From the NCBI GenBank assembly GCA_002362155.1, contig DETN01000119.1:1-8291 (forward strand): a DNA stretch of 8,291 nt, given 5' to 3'. The translations under genes and the position numbers were made by a program. This stretch comes from Lachnospiraceae bacterium UBA3287 (GTDB taxonomy: Bacteria > Bacillota > Clostridia > Lachnospirales > Lachnospiraceae). This document shows, piece by piece, positions 1-5,783 of the stretch. The notes beneath the pieces are model-generated. The model was not told the DNA's origin. It made no database searches and was given only the letters and a program-made list of their open reading frames with translations. The first letter of the stretch is position 1. Every line of letters begins with the position of its first letter.

Positions 1-217
1 AGATGGGAGATCCGATCCCGTATTCAAAGGCCATCGACATGGCAACGCTGGTCACGGTGGAGGAATGGGCGCTGGGCATGCCGCCGTCTCCCACCATCCT
101 GGTCAGGTCGATGGTCTTATTCAGAACGGCATATATGATCGTCTTGATGACCTGGGCGGCGAGCCAGCCCACAGCACCCGCTATGATGGTGCGGTTGGAT
201 AATAACTCCTGTACCAT
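1..217 (-). CDS. yuiD: YuiD-like divergent PAP2 family (DUF212) membrane protein, 5' part only
   Basis: The 72 codons in the window begin at an ATG (217-215) and run off the left edge, so only the N-terminal half is present. Seen: a hydrophobic segment at about residues 9-32 (IIAGAVGWLAAQVIK), then the signature GDGGMPSAHSS at residues 43-53, followed by TVTSVAMSMAFEYGIGS. This order and the GGMPS-HS motif match the YuiD/DUF212 family, small integral membrane proteins of about 150 residues distantly related to PAP2 phosphatases. Their substrate is not established. The motif serine and histidine correspond to PAP2 catalytic-region residues, but phosphatase activity is inference. A GGGG stretch about 11 bases upstream of the ATG could serve as ribosome binding site. 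A good TATAAT box lies upstream. The gene is divergent from the tRNA-Ala gene across an AT-rich gap. Confidence 0.88.
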   Translation of the reverse strand, partial: MVQELLSNRTIIAGAVGWLAAQVIKTIIYAVLNKTIDLTRMVGDGGMPSAHSSTVTSVAMSMAFEYGIGSPI

Positions 218-262
218 TACCTGAAATACCCCTGTTTGCTTACTATAACAATGACAGTTTTC

Positions 263-290
263 ATTATACACAAAGTAACATAAATGATAA
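263..290 (-). promoter_or_regulatory. Candidate sigma-A promoter of the yuiD-like gene
   Basis: On the minus strand a perfect TATAAT (268-263) is preceded by TTATCA (290-285, 4 of 6 matches to TTGACA) with a 16-base spacer. Transcription would start near 256, giving a leader of about 39 bases. The surrounding sequence is strongly AT-rich. The -10 box is convincing and the -35 box is weak. Confidence 0.5.
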
Positions 291-326
291 ATATTGAAAT
301 TTACATGAATTTTAAAGAAAAAACAC

Positions 327-355
327 TGGACGAATACGTTCAACTCTGCTAATAT
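327..355 (+). promoter_or_regulatory. Candidate promoter of tRNA-Ala
   Basis: TGGACG (327-332) and TAATAT (350-355) are separated by 17 bases, and each matches consensus at 4 of 6 positions. The expected start, near 362, is just before the mature tRNA 5' end at 367. Position supports it more than sequence does. Confidence 0.4.
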
Positions 356-366
356 ATCTTTTGTTC

Positions 367-439
367 GGGGCATTAGCGCAGTTGGGAGCGCGCCACACTG
401 GCAGTGTGGAGGTCACGGGTTCAAGTCCCGTATGCTCCA
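367..439 (+). tRNA. tRNA-Ala, anticodon GGC
   Basis: A full cloverleaf can be drawn. The acceptor stem is GGGGCAT (367-373) with ATGCTCC (432-438). The D stem is GCGC/GCGC (376-379, 388-391). The anticodon stem is CCACA/TGTGG (393-397, 405-409) with loop CTGGCAG, giving anticodon GGC at 400-402. The T stem is ACGGG/CCCGT (415-419, 427-431) with loop TTCAAGT. The only non-Watson-Crick acceptor pair is G3-U70, the known identity element for alanyl-tRNA synthetase, which agrees with the anticodon (codon GCC). The discriminator is A439. The next bases are CTT, so the 3' CCA is not encoded and must be added enzymatically. The 3' half is the likely former attachment site of the integrase relic beside it. 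Confidence 0.96.
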
Positions 440-445
440 CTTATA

Positions 446-495
446 GAAAATACCGTAAATCCAAGGGTTTCCAAGGGTCTACGGTATTTCTTTTT
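446..495 (+). terminator. Long-loop hairpin with T-run after the tRNA
   Basis: AAATACCGTA (448-457) pairs perfectly with TACGGTATTT (480-489) as a 10-bp stem. It is followed, after one C, by TTTTT (491-495). The 22-base loop holds two copies of TCCAAGGGT (460-468 and 470-478). It probably terminates the tRNA transcript. The loop is longer than usual, so a role as integrase or excisionase site left by the former element is an alternative. Confidence 0.6.
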
Positions 496-514
496 ATTCT
501 CTGTTTAGTTGTCT

Positions 515-538
515 GTCACGAATCTTGTCACGAATCTT
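515..538. repeat. Perfect 12-bp tandem repeat (2 copies) between tRNA and integrase relic
   Basis: GTCACGAATCTT occurs twice back to back (515-526 and 527-538), ending next to the integrase stop codon at 539-541. Short direct repeats near the attachment site and int gene are typical arm-type integrase binding sites in tyrosine-recombinase elements. That role is inference here. Confidence 0.75.
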
Positions 539-1054
539 TCAAGACACCTTTACGGATGCATTTCTAGACTTAATAATGCAGTCCCCCATTCGCTTGGTGA
601 CCGCCGCCATCTCTTCCCTGTTAGTCCTTACATATATCTCCATAGGGGTCTTAATATTCGACCAACCGCCATACGCTTGGATATTTTTAGGGTCTTCTCC
701 GTTGTGTGCCATGATGGAAACACATGATGCCCTAAGACTATGCAACGTGAGGGAGTCATCCAGTGAGGCATTCCCCCTTACAATCTTCTTGAATGATTTG
801 GTGTAGTAGTCAGGTGTATAGGGTCTGCCATCTTCCCATGTAAAGATATAATCACTTTCGTGGTAGTCCTTTCCATTGCTATCTATACTATATAACGTAT
901 GCTGCTCCCGGGAAAGGGACAATCAGACGCATCTGCCTCCACTGCCTGTTTCAGTGCCTCCGATCATTTTCACCCCGGTGCTCCTCTGAATAATATGCCC
1001 TTCCACAGCAGCCTTCTCAAAATGCTGTTGACGGGCCGAAGAAATCAGTGATAT
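539..1054 (-). pseudogene. Decayed tyrosine recombinase (phage/ICE-type integrase), C-terminal catalytic part
   Basis: The 3' part (922-539) encodes a typical integrase catalytic end: DYIFTWEDGRPYTP, then LTLHSLRASC with the H-x-L-R box, IQAYGGWSNI where Trp takes the second His position (as in Cre), and MEIYVRT with the likely nucleophilic Tyr. The same frame continues upstream of an in-frame TGA (925-923) for 43 more codons to a TAA (1057-1055). That stretch contains HIIQRSTGVKM and GGTETGSGGRCV, which fit the region before the H-x-L-R box where integrases usually read TKT-x-G-x-R-x-VPL. The usual Lys is Glu here. The N-terminal arm, the core-binding domain and the first catalytic Arg are missing, and a complete protein would be about 350-400 residues. 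Only a TTG could start the downstream part and it has no good binding site. The gene is AT-richer than its neighbours and its 3' end faces the tRNA-Ala, so it looks like the leftover of an integrated element. Confidence 0.85.
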
Positions 1055-1057
1055 TTA
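1028..1057 (+). promoter_or_regulatory. Weak candidate promoter of the DUF362 gene
   Basis: TTGACG (1028-1033) matches the -35 consensus at 5 of 6 positions. The AT-rich stretch ATATTTATAAA begins 17 bases downstream, but no -10 box at the ideal spacing is good. The best one, TATAAA, lies 22 bases away. If real, the -35 box sits inside the upstream remnant of the integrase gene. Confidence 0.3.
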
Positions 1058-1102
1058 TAAACACAGTAAAAATGCTTTCCCAGTAAAGAAAAAGGAACCC
1101 CA

Positions 1103-2218
1103 ATGCTTGCCAGAAACGAGATCCTCCGTATCTACGGAACCGAATATACCAAAAATACCATTCGACTTCTGGAGGAAGCGGACCTTGCGTCCCTGATTCC
1201 TTCAAAAACCGCCAGGATCGGCATCAAGCCCAACCTGGTCTCTCCCTCCGAGGCTTCCTGGGGAGCCACCACCCACCCCGAGATCATCGCCGGCATCCTG
1301 GAATACCTGCAGAGCCGGGACTTTATAAACATCGTGATCGCGGAAGGCTCCTGGGTAGGGGACCGGACCGCCGAAGCCTTCGAAGTCTGCGGCTACTATG
1401 CCCTTTCCGAAAAGTACGGCGTCCCCCTGATCGACGCCCAGAAGGAAAGATCCCATTCCGTGGACTGCCATGGCATGGAGCTCAGGATCTGCGACTGTGT
1501 AAAAGATATCGATTTCCTGATCAACGTCCCGGTCCTCAAAGGCCACTGCCAGACAAAGATCACCTGCGCCCTCAAGAACATGAAGGGCCTCATTCCCAAC
1601 TCAGAAAAGCGGCATTTTCACGCCATGGGCCTGCATAAGCCCATTGCCCATCTCTCCTGCGGGATCCGCCAGGATTTCATCGTGGTGGACCATATCTGCG
1701 GAGACCTGGATTTCGAGGACGGGGGAAATCCTGTTGTGCGCAACTGCATCATGGCTTCCAGAGACCCTGTCCTTACGGATACCCTGGTCTGCTCTCTTCT
1801 GCATATCGATCCGGAGGAAGTTCCCTACATTCCCATGGCCGCTGCCCTGGGAAGCGGCTCCATGGACCTTGCATCGGCCCGGATCCGGACCCTGGGAGAG
1901 GGCCGCGCGGAGGAAGAACTCCCCAGGGAGCGGAAGATCGTATCCCTGCAGGACGCCGCCGTGGAAGTGGAATCCTGCTCGGCCTGCTACGGCTATCTCA
2001 TCCCCGCCCTGCAGATGTTAAAGGACGAAGGCCTTCTGGAAAAGCTCAGAGAAAAGGTCTGCATCGGCCAGGGCTTCAGAGGAAAGACCGGAGCTTTGGG
2101 GGTCGGCAACTGCACCTCCGGCTTTGACTTCTGCGTAAAGGGCTGTCCTCCCGTGGAGACCCAGATTTATAAGGAACTGAAGGAATATATCCTTTCCTCC
2201 CAAACACAAGAGAACTGA
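1103..2218 (+). CDS. DUF362 domain-containing protein, probable Fe-S protein
   Basis: 371 residues. The ATG at 1103 follows AAAGGA (1091-1096) by six bases, a good ribosome binding site. The sequence matches the DUF362 family: GIKPNLVSP (about 40-48), TTHPEI (56-61), VIAEGS (78-83), LINVPVLKGHCQTKIT (139-154), ALKNMKGLIP (156-165), VVDHICGD (194-201), then GGNP (207-210) and ASRDPV (218-223). The C-terminal third carries CSAC (292, 295), C320, GNC (337) and CVKGC (344, 348), which could hold an Fe-S cluster. It lacks the CxxCxxCxxxCP ferredoxin motif that many DUF362 proteins carry. There is no signal peptide or membrane segment, so it is probably cytoplasmic. The biochemical role of the family is not settled and nothing next to it suggests a pathway. 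It appears to be monocistronic, as the stop codon lies inside a terminator hairpin. Confidence 0.9.
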   Translation: MLARNEILRIYGTEYTKNTIRLLEEADLASLIPSKTARIGIKPNLVSPSEASWGATTHPEIIAGILEYLQSRDFINIVIAEGSWVGDRTAEAFEVCGYYALSEKYGVPLIDAQKERSHSVDCHGMELRICDCVKDIDFLINVPVLKGHCQTKITCALKNMKGLIPNSEKRHFHAMGLHKPIAHLSCGIRQDFIVVDHICGDLDFEDGGNPVVRNCIMASRDPVLTDTLVCSLLHIDPEEVPYIPMAAALGSGSMDLASARIRTLGEGRAEEELPRERKIVSLQDAAVEVESCSACYGYLIPALQMLKDEGLLEKLREKVCIGQGFRGKTGALGVGNCTSGFDFCVKGCPPVETQIYKELKEYILSSQTQEN

Positions 2219-2241
2219 AGCCCCGGGCTTCAGTTCTCTTT
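2208..2241 (+). terminator. Intrinsic terminator overlapping the DUF362 stop codon
   Basis: AAGAGAACTGAAGCC (2208-2222) pairs with GGCTTCAGTTCTCTT (2226-2240) without mismatch, leaving a very short C/G-rich turn. The stop codon TGA (2216-2218) lies in the left arm. The T-run after it is short (TTTAT), so termination may be helped by the T-rich array downstream. The hairpin is symmetric and could also end transcripts of the convergent methyltransferase gene. Confidence 0.8.
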
Positions 2242-2255
2242 ATCTGCCTGTTTTT

Positions 2256-2328
2256 TGCAGCTCTCTTTTTACTCTTTTTCTTCAGCTCTCTTTTTCTTCA
2301 GCTCTCTTTTTCTTCAGCTTGCTTTTTT
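2256..2328. repeat. Pyrimidine-rich 16-bp tandem repeat array
   Basis: TTCAGCTCTCTTTTTC occurs twice perfectly and directly adjacent (2281-2296, 2297-2312). A degenerate copy follows (2313-2328, 13 of 16 bases) and a diverged one precedes (2256-2271, 14 of 16). The terminator 3' arm and tail at 2229-2244 match the same unit at 14 of 16 positions. The array fills the gap between the convergent DUF362 and RsmJ-like genes, and no gene is seen in it. Confidence 0.85.
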
Positions 2329-2337
2329 CTTTTCCCT

Positions 2338-3255
2338 TCACTTTCTGGGAAAGACAAGGCAGTCATAGCGGATGGTCTTTCCCTCTATGGAATAGCCGGG
2401 CTTTCTGCCTGCCAGATAAGGCCCCTTGAGGGGCCGCTTTATGATGATCTTTTCAGGCCCTGCCTGGATGGCGGCATTAAGCAGATCCTCCTCTCCCGCG
2501 CAGGGCTTTTCCAGCTTCTGCAGGAGCTGGAGCTTTTTTACGGTCAGGGCGTTCTTCTGCTTGGCGGGAAACATGGGATCCAGAAGGATCAGGTCCGGCG
2601 CTTCATTCATGGAAGCCAGATAGGATACGGAATCCGTCTCCGCCACCTCCATCCTGCCGGCGATCTCCATAAGGTCCGGATCCCTAAGAGCTCTTTCATG
2701 GGCGTCCTTAAGGAGAGCCGCCGTCACCGGATTGTATTCGCAGAGGGTCACATGAAAGCCCGCTGCCGCAAGAAGGACAGAGTCCTCTCCCAGGCCGGCG
2801 GTGGCATCCACGGCCCGGGGATCAGGTCCGAAGTTCTTTCTTCTGGCCGCCTTTACAAGAAGCTCATGGTCCAGTCTTCCGCCCGTAATCCTCCGGAGCA
2901 TGCGGAGGAAGTCCCCCTTAAGGGAAAGGCTGCCGCTGACAAGCGTCAGGCCCGTGTCATCCAGAAAGAGGACCATGGAAAGGCCCCGGATCTCTTCCTC
3001 CCCGGTATAAAAGGGAACTCCCAGATGATCCGCCAGTCTTTTCCCCTCTTCTCTTTTTTCTTCTGTCAGGGCCGCTACGGCCGGATAAGCTTCTCTTACA
3101 GATTCCATTCCAGTATTCTTCGCCTTTTCGGGTCTTTCCGATATCTTCTTCGGTCTCTGTGCCGAATGAGTGCATGATACCACAAACACCCCCTCTTCTT
3201 CAACGAAGGAGGCCCGATCCGGGATCCGGATCCCGCCTGGTGGAAGAGTTGGCAT
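2338..3255 (-). CDS. rsmJ: RsmJ-like 16S rRNA (guanine-N2) methyltransferase
   Basis: 305 residues. The core matches RsmJ, which methylates G1516 (E. coli numbering) in helix 44-side 16S rRNA using S-adenosylmethionine. Seen: AVDATAGLGEDSVLLAAAG (148-166, SAM-binding motif I with the RsmJ-type DATAGLG), CEYNPVTAALLKDA (172-185, acidic residue at the end of strand 2), DLILLDPMFPAKQKNAL (221-237, catalytic-region LDPMFP-KQK), and IIIKRPLKGP (270-279). Upstream, LADHLGVPFY (75-84) resembles the N-terminal part of RsmJ proteins. The first 50 or so residues have no counterpart in E. coli RsmJ (about 250 residues). The start at 3255 has a GGGGA about 10 bases upstream and a possible -10 box TGTAAT (3281-3276). 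A later start at Met50 (3108) would fit family length better but has no clear binding site. Family confident; exact target inferred. Confidence 0.82.
   Translation of the reverse strand: MPTLPPGGIRIPDRASFVEEEGVFVVSCTHSAQRPKKISERPEKAKNTGMESVREAYPAVAALTEEKREEGKRLADHLGVPFYTGEEEIRGLSMVLFLDDTGLTLVSGSLSLKGDFLRMLRRITGGRLDHELLVKAARRKNFGPDPRAVDATAGLGEDSVLLAAAGFHVTLCEYNPVTAALLKDAHERALRDPDLMEIAGRMEVAETDSVSYLASMNEAPDLILLDPMFPAKQKNALTVKKLQLLQKLEKPCAGEEDLLNAAIQAGPEKIIIKRPLKGPYLAGRKPGYSIEGKTIRYDCLVFPRK
3220..3235. repeat. 16-bp perfect palindrome near the start of the RsmJ-like ORF
   Basis: CGGGATCCGGATCCCG reads the same on both strands. It covers codons 7-12 of the 305-residue reading frame and could form a small hairpin in its mRNA. 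A binding site or chance are both possible. Confidence 0.6.
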
Positions 3256-3390
3256 TGTGATTTTTCCCCGGAACGATTACACTGTTGTCTAAAGAACAGA
3301 CCAGCATGTTTCCGGCTGATTTCCCTTATGTCTGTTTCTGTTTCCGCCAAAGAAATCTCTGAAAGAATCGTCTGAAGGAAATATTTTATT

Positions 3391-3996
3391 ATGAAGATAT
3401 GGATCACAAGACACGGCCAGACCAGGCTCAATAAGGCAAGGCTCATGCAGGGACTGACGGACGAGCCCTTGAACGAAAGAGGCTTAGAGCAGGCCAGAGA
3501 AGCCAGAGCCCTGATCGGAGACGTTAAGTTCGACGCTGTCTATACCAGCCCCCTGAAGAGAGCGGTGGTAACGGGAGCCATCATAGGAGGCGTGGACCCT
3601 TCCCAGGTCATCACCGACAGAAGGATCATCGAAGCGGACTTCGGCCCTTTCGAAGGAAAGAAATACTATCTCCTGGGCCCTGCCATGACCCTCTACTGGA
3701 TGTTCCCGGAGAGGTTCCCTGCCCCTGCCGGCGTGGAAACGACGGCCTCCATGCGGGAGCGGGCCGCCTCCTTCTTAAAGGAACTTGAGGAAAAGGATTA
3801 CGAGAACGTCCTGGTGGCCTGCCACGGCGGGATCCTGCGCGCCCTCTCCGGCTACATGCTGGAAAGACCGGACGGCCTTCTCTGGCGGCCCAAGCCCCAC
3901 AACTGCGAGATACGGATCTTTGAGTCAGAAGGCGGCATCCGCCGCATGACAGACCGGATCATTCCCGGAAAGGGCCACGCGCCCCTCCTTAAATAA
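3391..3996 (+). CDS. Histidine phosphatase family protein (phosphoglycerate mutase-like)
   Basis: 201 residues, starting with the ATG at 3391 behind GAAGGA (3374-3379, 11 bases away). The catalytic signature RHGQT is at residues 7-11, with His8 as the residue that is phosphorylated. The second Arg is in YTSPLKRA (R57), the acidic proton donor is probably E81 in IEADFGPFEG, and the second catalytic His is H145 in ACHGGILRA. LNERGLEQAREA (28-39) is also typical. All catalytic residues of the branch-2 histidine phosphatases are present, so it should be an active cytoplasmic phosphatase or mutase. The substrate cannot be told from sequence, and candidates in the family range from sugar phosphates to nucleotides or cobalamin precursors. 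The 135-base gap upstream separates it from the divergent RsmJ-like gene. The next gene begins 36 bases downstream with no terminator between, which suggests co-transcription. Confidence 0.93.
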   Translation: MKIWITRHGQTRLNKARLMQGLTDEPLNERGLEQAREARALIGDVKFDAVYTSPLKRAVVTGAIIGGVDPSQVITDRRIIEADFGPFEGKKYYLLGPAMTLYWMFPERFPAPAGVETTASMRERAASFLKELEEKDYENVLVACHGGILRALSGYMLERPDGLLWRPKPHNCEIRIFESEGGIRRMTDRIIPGKGHAPLLK

Positions 3997-4032
3997 CATC
4001 CGTCCACAGCCCGAAAAAGAAAGGAAGACCCT

Positions 4033-5085
4033 ATGGCAAACAGAAAGCTTGCTTTTACCTCCGACTACATGGAAGGGGCCCATCCCAGGATCCTGGAAGC
4101 CCTGACCGCCACAAACATGGAACAGACTCCCGGCTACGGCCTGGACCCCTTCTGCGAGTCCGCAAAGGACAGGATCCGGACCGCCTGCGAACGCAGGGAG
4201 GCCGCCGTCTACTTCCTTTCCGGCGGGACCCAGACCAACGCCATCGTCATTACGGCCATCTTAAAGCCCTGGCAGGGAGTCGTGGCCGCTGTGACGGGCC
4301 ATATAGCATCCCATGAGGCCGGCGCCATTGAAGCGGGCGGCCATAAGGTCCTGACCCTGCCCGAATACAGGGGCAAGATCTCTGCCTCCGACCTGGAAGC
4401 CCTGCTCAGGACCTATGACGAAGACGCCAACCATGACCACATGGTCATGCCGGGCATGGTCTACATCTCCCAGCCCACCGAGTACGGCACCCTCTACTCC
4501 CTGGAGGAGCTCAGGGCCATCAGCAAGATCTGCAGGCGCTGGCAGATCCCTCTCTATGCGGACGGAGCCAGACTGGCCTACGCCCTGGCATCTCCCGAAA
4601 ACACGGTGACTCTGCCCGATCTGGCAAAGCTCTGCGACGCCTTCTATATCGGAGGCACCAAGTGCGGGGCCCTTCTGGGCGAAGCACTGGTCATTCCGGA
4701 TCCCGGCCTCCTGCCCCATTTCTTCACCATCATCAAGCAGAGGGGCGCCCTTCTGGCCAAGGGAAGGGTCCTGGGCATCCAGTTCGACGCCCTCTTTACG
4801 GACGGCCTCTATGATAAGGTCGGAGAAACCGCCATAAGCTACGCTGTAAGGCTGCAGGACGCCCTTGAAAAGGCGGGCATTCCCCTCCTCTTCCGGTCTC
4901 CCACCAACCAGATCTTTGCCGTTCTGGAGGATGACATGAAAAAGACCCTGGACCAGTACGTGGAGACCAGCTTCTGGGAAAAGCCGGACGCTTCCCACAC
5001 CACGGTCCGCATCGCCACCAGCTGGGCCACCAGTCAGGAGGATGTGGAAGCCCTGATCGACCTGCTGACCAGGTTTAGGCAGTAA
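4033..5085 (+). CDS. Low-specificity L-threonine aldolase-like PLP enzyme (beta-eliminating lyase family)
   Basis: 350 residues, starting with the ATG at 4033 behind AAAGGAAG. The fold-type I PLP features appear in order. SDYMEGAHPRIL (10-21) and EQTPGYGLDPF (30-40) are the N-terminal signature. SGGTQTN (63-69) is the phosphate-binding loop, and H94 in GHIASHEAGAIE is the ring-stacking candidate. YADGARLAYA (175-184) holds Asp177 for the pyridine nitrogen and Arg180. YIGGTKCGAL (205-214) places the Schiff-base Lys at 210. The family cleaves threonine or allo-threonine to glycine and acetaldehyde in the cytoplasm. Some members act on other beta-hydroxy amino acids, so the physiological substrate is uncertain. 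Length is normal and no residue is missing. It follows the histidine phosphatase gene by 36 bases and ends five bases before a strong terminator, closing that operon. Confidence 0.92.
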   Translation: MANRKLAFTSDYMEGAHPRILEALTATNMEQTPGYGLDPFCESAKDRIRTACERREAAVYFLSGGTQTNAIVITAILKPWQGVVAAVTGHIASHEAGAIEAGGHKVLTLPEYRGKISASDLEALLRTYDEDANHDHMVMPGMVYISQPTEYGTLYSLEELRAISKICRRWQIPLYADGARLAYALASPENTVTLPDLAKLCDAFYIGGTKCGALLGEALVIPDPGLLPHFFTIIKQRGALLAKGRVLGIQFDALFTDGLYDKVGETAISYAVRLQDALEKAGIPLLFRSPTNQIFAVLEDDMKKTLDQYVETSFWEKPDASHTTVRIATSWATSQEDVEALIDLLTRFRQ

Positions 5086-5089
5086 GAAA

Positions 5090-5131
5090 AGAGACAGGGG
5101 ATGCGCACCGCGCATCCTCTGTCTCTTTTTT
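5090..5131 (+). terminator. Strong intrinsic terminator, possibly bidirectional
   Basis: AGAGACAGGGGATGCGC (5090-5106) pairs with GCGCATCCTCTGTCTCT (5110-5126) across an ACC loop. The 17-bp stem has a single G-T wobble, and TTTTTT (5126-5131) follows. On the minus strand the same hairpin is followed by TTTTC, so it can also stop the convergent HD-domain gene. Confidence 0.95.
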
Positions 5132-5174
5132 CTGTACGGATTGTTTTGAAGCTGCGGTCCGGATCAGGATTTAT

Positions 5175-5768
5175 TCACCGGTCCTCTATGTTTCCCCTTC
5201 TGACGTTGTCGTCGATGATTCCCTGGATATAGTCGCCTATGACCTGGGAGCCCTCTTTGTTCCTTGCATGCCTTCCCATGACCTGGGACAGGCATACGCC
5301 GTGTTCTCTCCAGTCGGATCCGCCGTTGGAGCAGTTTAAAAGGATGGGCTGAAAGTTGTCCATGGTCCTGGCAAAGCGGGCCTCCGGGGTGGAACGCGCT
5401 TCGAATTCCTCAAAAAGCTCCCGCAGCTCCTTTTTCTGGTCCTCCGGAAGAAGGCCGAAAATACGGTCCGCCGCCTTTTCCTCCCTCTCCTTCTGGGTCT
5501 TTGCCCCTTCCGCGTCGTAGGCATAGGTATCGCCCGCGTCGATCTCCACGATATCGTGGATCAGGGCCATCATCATGGCCCTGCCCACGTCGATCTCTTC
5601 ATTTGCGTACTCCCGCATCAGCCAGATCATCATGGCCATGTGCCAGGCGTGCTCCGCGTCGTTCTCCCTCCGTCCGTGGCCCGTAAGGTGGGTCTGGCGG
5701 AGGATATTTTTTTCCTTGTCGGCTTCCAGGATGAAAGCGATCTGTTTTTCGAAACGGTCTCTGTCCAT
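5175..5768 (-). CDS. HD-domain phosphohydrolase (YfbR/HDDC2-like, HD_3 type)
   Basis: 197 residues. The ATG (5768-5766) follows GAGGAAGG, a strong ribosome binding site. The metal-binding HD signature is intact: RRENDAEHAWHMAMM (33-47) with His40, ALIHDIVEIDAGDT (68-81) with His71-Asp72 and Glu75, and RTMDNFQP (134-141) with Asp137. This pattern, with a conserved E-D/N-x-x-E-H start, is that of small HD hydrolases such as the 5'-deoxynucleotidase YfbR and human HDDC2. These remove phosphate from deoxyribonucleoside monophosphates in a divalent-metal-dependent reaction. Activity on dNMPs is inferred from similarity. The gene starts 15 bases after the stop of the Fe-S flavoprotein gene on the same strand, with no terminator between, so the two are probably one transcript. 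The functional link is not obvious. It probably ends at the bidirectional hairpin at 5090-5126. Confidence 0.9.
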   Translation of the reverse strand: MDRDRFEKQIAFILEADKEKNILRQTHLTGHGRRENDAEHAWHMAMMIWLMREYANEEIDVGRAMMMALIHDIVEIDAGDTYAYDAEGAKTQKEREEKAADRIFGLLPEDQKKELRELFEEFEARSTPEARFARTMDNFQPILLNCSNGGSDWREHGVCLSQVMGRHARNKEGSQVIGDYIQGIIDDNVRRGNIEDR

Positions 5769-5783
5769 GGACCTTCCTCTTTC

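Noticed and set aside
361..567. A 68-codon open frame covering the tRNA-Ala
   Set aside because: It is the translation of a tRNA gene (reading AQLGARHTGSVEVTGSSPV), a well-known artefact.
981..990. TGCTCC near 981-986, as a possible partial second copy of the tRNA 3' end (attR)
   Set aside because: Only six bases are shared with the tRNA end and they lie in the integrase reading frame. That is within chance.
1017..1205. A 62-codon minus-strand frame overlapping the start of the DUF362 gene
   Set aside because: Half of it is antisense to a well-supported gene and the remainder overlaps the integrase relic in another frame. It has no family resemblance.
4261..5115. A 284-codon open frame on the minus strand opposite the threonine aldolase gene
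   Set aside because: The plus strand carries an intact PLP enzyme. The minus frame lacks motifs and runs through the terminator hairpin.
5547..5558. Palindrome CACGATATCGTG inside the HD-domain gene
   Set aside because: It encodes the conserved HDIV metal-binding residues, so codon constraint and chance explain it.
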